DNA of 64,000 bases from Thioclava pacifica DSM 10166 (GTDB lineage: Bacteria > Pseudomonadota > Alphaproteobacteria > Rhodobacterales > Rhodobacteraceae). The stretch is from the NCBI RefSeq assembly GCF_000714535.1, contig NZ_AUND01000038.1:1-64000 (forward strand), given 5' to 3'. The notes beneath the pieces are model-generated. The model did not search any database and had not been told where the DNA came from. It worked only from the letters and a program-made list of their open reading frames with translations. Position 1 is the first letter of the stretch, and the number at the start of each line of letters is the position of its first letter. Of this stretch, positions 62,418 to 64,000 are shown in pieces. Position numbers and translations under genes: made by a program.

Positions 62418-64000
62418 ATGACCGATGTCTCTCCCCTCGATCTGCGCCGTGGCGCGCGCGCCTGCGCCGTGGCGACGACCTGCCCCTATTGCGGCGTGGG
62501 CTGTGGCGTGCTGGCCGAGCCGGACGGGCAGGGTGGTCTGAAGATCCGGGGCGACAAGGCACATCCGGCCAATGCGGGCAAGCTCTGCTCGAAAGGCTCG
62601 GCGCTGGGCGAGACGGTTGCGCTCGATGATCGGCTGCTTGCGCCGCAGGTGATGGGACGCGAGGCGAGCTGGAATGAGGCGCTTGACCTGGTCGCCGCGA
62701 AATTCGCCGCGAGCATCCGCGAACATGGGCCCGACAGCGTTGCGATGTATGTCTCGGGGCAGCTTCTGACCGAGGATTACTATGTCGCCAACAAGCTGAT
62801 GAAGGGCTATGTCGGCACCGCCAATATCGACACCAATTCGCGTCTGTGCATGGCGTCTTCTGTCGCGGGCCATCGCCGCGCGTTCGGAACCGATACGGTT
62901 CCCGGCCTCTATGCCGATTGGGAAGAGGCCGATCTGGTGGTTCTGGTGGGCTCGAACCTCGCATGGTGCCACCCGGTTCTTTATCAGCGTCTTGCGGCTG
63001 CCAAAAAGGCGCGGCCCACGCTGAAAGTCGTGACCATCGACCCGCGCCGCACCGCCACATCGGATCTCGCGGATACCCATCTCGCGATTGCACCGGGTGG
63101 TGACGGGGCGCTTTTCAACGGGCTGCTCGCGCGCATCGTCGCGCAGGGCGCGGTCGATAGCGCCTATGTCGCGCGCCATGTCTCGGGGCTGCCCGAGGCG
63201 GTTGAGGCGGCGTGTGCGAGCGATCTTGGTATGACCGGTCTGAGCGCGGAGGAACTCGACGCGTTCTACCGGCTCTGGATCGACAGTGAGAAGGTCGTCA
63301 CCGTCTACAGCCAGGGCATCAACCAGTCGAGCTCGGGAAGCGACAAGGTCAATGCGATCATCAATTGTCACCTTGCCACGGGCCGGATCGGCAAGCCGGG
63401 CATGGGACCTTTCTCGGTTACCGGTCAGCCCAATGCGATGGGCGGGCGCGAGGTGGGCGGGCTGGCCAATATGCTCGCCTGCCATCTCGATATCGAGGAG
63501 CCCGCGCATCGTGATGCGGTGCAAGGGTTCTGGGTCAGCCCCGAAATGCCTGACGGGCCGGGCCTGAAAGCCGTCGACATGTTCCGCGCGGTCGAGCAGG
63601 GGCGGATCAAGGCGCTCTGGATCATCTCGACCAATCCCGCCGTCTCGATGCCCGAGGCCGACCGGGTGCGTGCCGCGATCGAAGGTTGCGATTTCGTTGT
63701 GGTTTCGGACATTACCGCGCGCACCGACACCGCAGAGCTCGCCGATGTGCTGCTGCCCGCGACCGGCTGGGGCGAGAAGGACGGCACCGTCACCAATTCC
63801 GAACGCATGATCTCGCGCCAGCGCCGCGTGCTGCCCGCGCCCGGTGCGGCCCGGCCCGACTGGAAGATCATCTGCGACGTGGCGGCGCGCATGGGCTGGG
63901 GCGAGGCCTTCGATTTTGACGGCCCGGCTGCGATCTTTCGCGAATATGCAGCGCTTTCGGGGGTTGCAGGCGCACTGGGGCGCGATTTCGACATCTCCGC
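62418..64000 (+). CDS. Assimilatory nitrate reductase catalytic subunit (partial, runs off window)
   Basis: The frame is open from ATG 62418 to the window end (527 codons). The N-terminal [4Fe-4S] motif is Cys22-x2-Cys25-x3-Cys29-x27-Cys57 (TCPYCGVGCGV ... GKLCSKGSA). The molybdenum-ligand Cys is in NSRLCMASSVAGHRRAFGTD, and NQSSSGSDKVNAI and TGQPNAMGGREVGGLANML follow. All are typical of NasA/NarB cytoplasmic nitrate reductases with bis-MGD cofactor. No twin-arginine signal is present, so it is assimilatory rather than periplasmic NapA. The symbol differs between species (nasA, nasC, narB), so I leave it blank. The C-terminal part is off-window. Confidence 0.94.
   Translation, partial: MTDVSPLDLRRGARACAVATTCPYCGVGCGVLAEPDGQGGLKIRGDKAHPANAGKLCSKGSALGETVALDDRLLAPQVMGREASWNEALDLVAAKFAASIREHGPDSVAMYVSGQLLTEDYYVANKLMKGYVGTANIDTNSRLCMASSVAGHRRAFGTDTVPGLYADWEEADLVVLVGSNLAWCHPVLYQRLAAAKKARPTLKVVTIDPRRTATSDLADTHLAIAPGGDGALFNGLLARIVAQGAVDSAYVARHVSGLPEAVEAACASDLGMTGLSAEELDAFYRLWIDSEKVVTVYSQGINQSSSGSDKVNAIINCHLATGRIGKPGMGPFSVTGQPNAMGGREVGGLANMLACHLDIEEPAHRDAVQGFWVSPEMPDGPGLKAVDMFRAVEQGRIKALWIISTNPAVSMPEADRVRAAIEGCDFVVVSDITARTDTAELADVLLPATGWGEKDGTVTNSERMISRQRRVLPAPGAARPDWKIICDVAARMGWGEAFDFDGPAAIFREYAALSGVAGALGRDFDIS

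Noticed and set aside
1-64000. tRNA or rRNA genes
   Set aside because: The intergenic gaps were read for cloverleaf-type arms and conserved T-loop sequence and none was found. The gaps contain other hairpins instead.

Overview
The window is a GC-rich alphaproteobacterial chromosome segment. Several things point to the Rhodobacterales (Rhodobacter/Paracoccus/Thioclava-like): a SmoEFGK-type polyol transporter, a short ProRS without the editing insertion, HdaA, a DUF1127 gene followed by an array of CUCCUCC-loop hairpin RNAs (the CcaF1/CcsR arrangement of Rhodobacter), and a terminator hairpin in the mraZ leader as in UpsM. Species cannot be fixed from sequence alone. Coding density is high and most genes lie in operons with 1-20 bp overlaps.

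Layout. 1-5.3 kb (minus): polyol ABC transporter operon, HAD phosphatase - SorC/DeoR-like regulator - smoE-F-G-K, with smoK cut by the window edge. 5.4-11.1 kb (minus): AI-2E/PerM-family membrane protein - hdaA - ppk - ppx. 11.3-15.6 kb (plus): proS, a small exported protein, a LolC/E-type permease, lolD, and an ArsC/Spx-like reductase. 15.6-21.1 kb: cspA, thrS, a divergent mntH/mntR pair sharing a palindrome, and rlmJ. 21.0-21.8 kb (minus): DUF1127 gene and five tandem two-hairpin CcsR-like sRNA units ending in a U-run terminator. 22.1-23.2 kb: mrp/apbC. 23.2-34.9 kb (plus): dcw cluster mraZ-rsmH-ftsL-ftsI-murE-murF-mraY, then an NCS2 nucleobase permease, then murD. 34.9-37.5 kb: pxpBCA 5-oxoprolinase. 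37.5-39.7 kb (minus): ornithine cyclodeaminase-family gene and a DadA-like dehydrogenase. 40.0-49.8 kb (plus): Tad/Flp pilus locus without a secretin gene, with a LuxR-type regulator and the prepilin peptidase. 49.9-54.8 kb: Sel1-repeat exported protein, UDP-glucuronate decarboxylase, galE, M29 aminopeptidase. 54.9-64 kb (plus): nitrate assimilation, nasT-nasS-leader-nrtA-nrtB-nrtCD fusion-FAD reductase-nitrate reductase (cut by the right edge).

How the parts work together. The nitrate module is self-contained. NasS should sense nitrate and release NasT, an ANTAR antiterminator. The leader before nrtA has a two-hairpin ANTAR target, then an overlapping alternative hairpin and a large intrinsic terminator. 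The apical loop of that terminator is the same 12-mer, CTCCTCCTCCCT, displayed by nine of the ten hairpins of the CcsR-like array 35 kb away. I consider this the most interesting observation in the window: an anti-Shine-Dalgarno hairpin module appears both as a stress-type sRNA array and inside a metabolic riboregulator.

The window is also rich in RNA-level control elsewhere. Hairpins separate highly expressed first genes from downstream genes in the smo, nrt and flp operons, and a terminator-like hairpin sits about 50 nt before mraZ. No tRNA, rRNA, CRISPR array, insertion sequence or prophage was seen.
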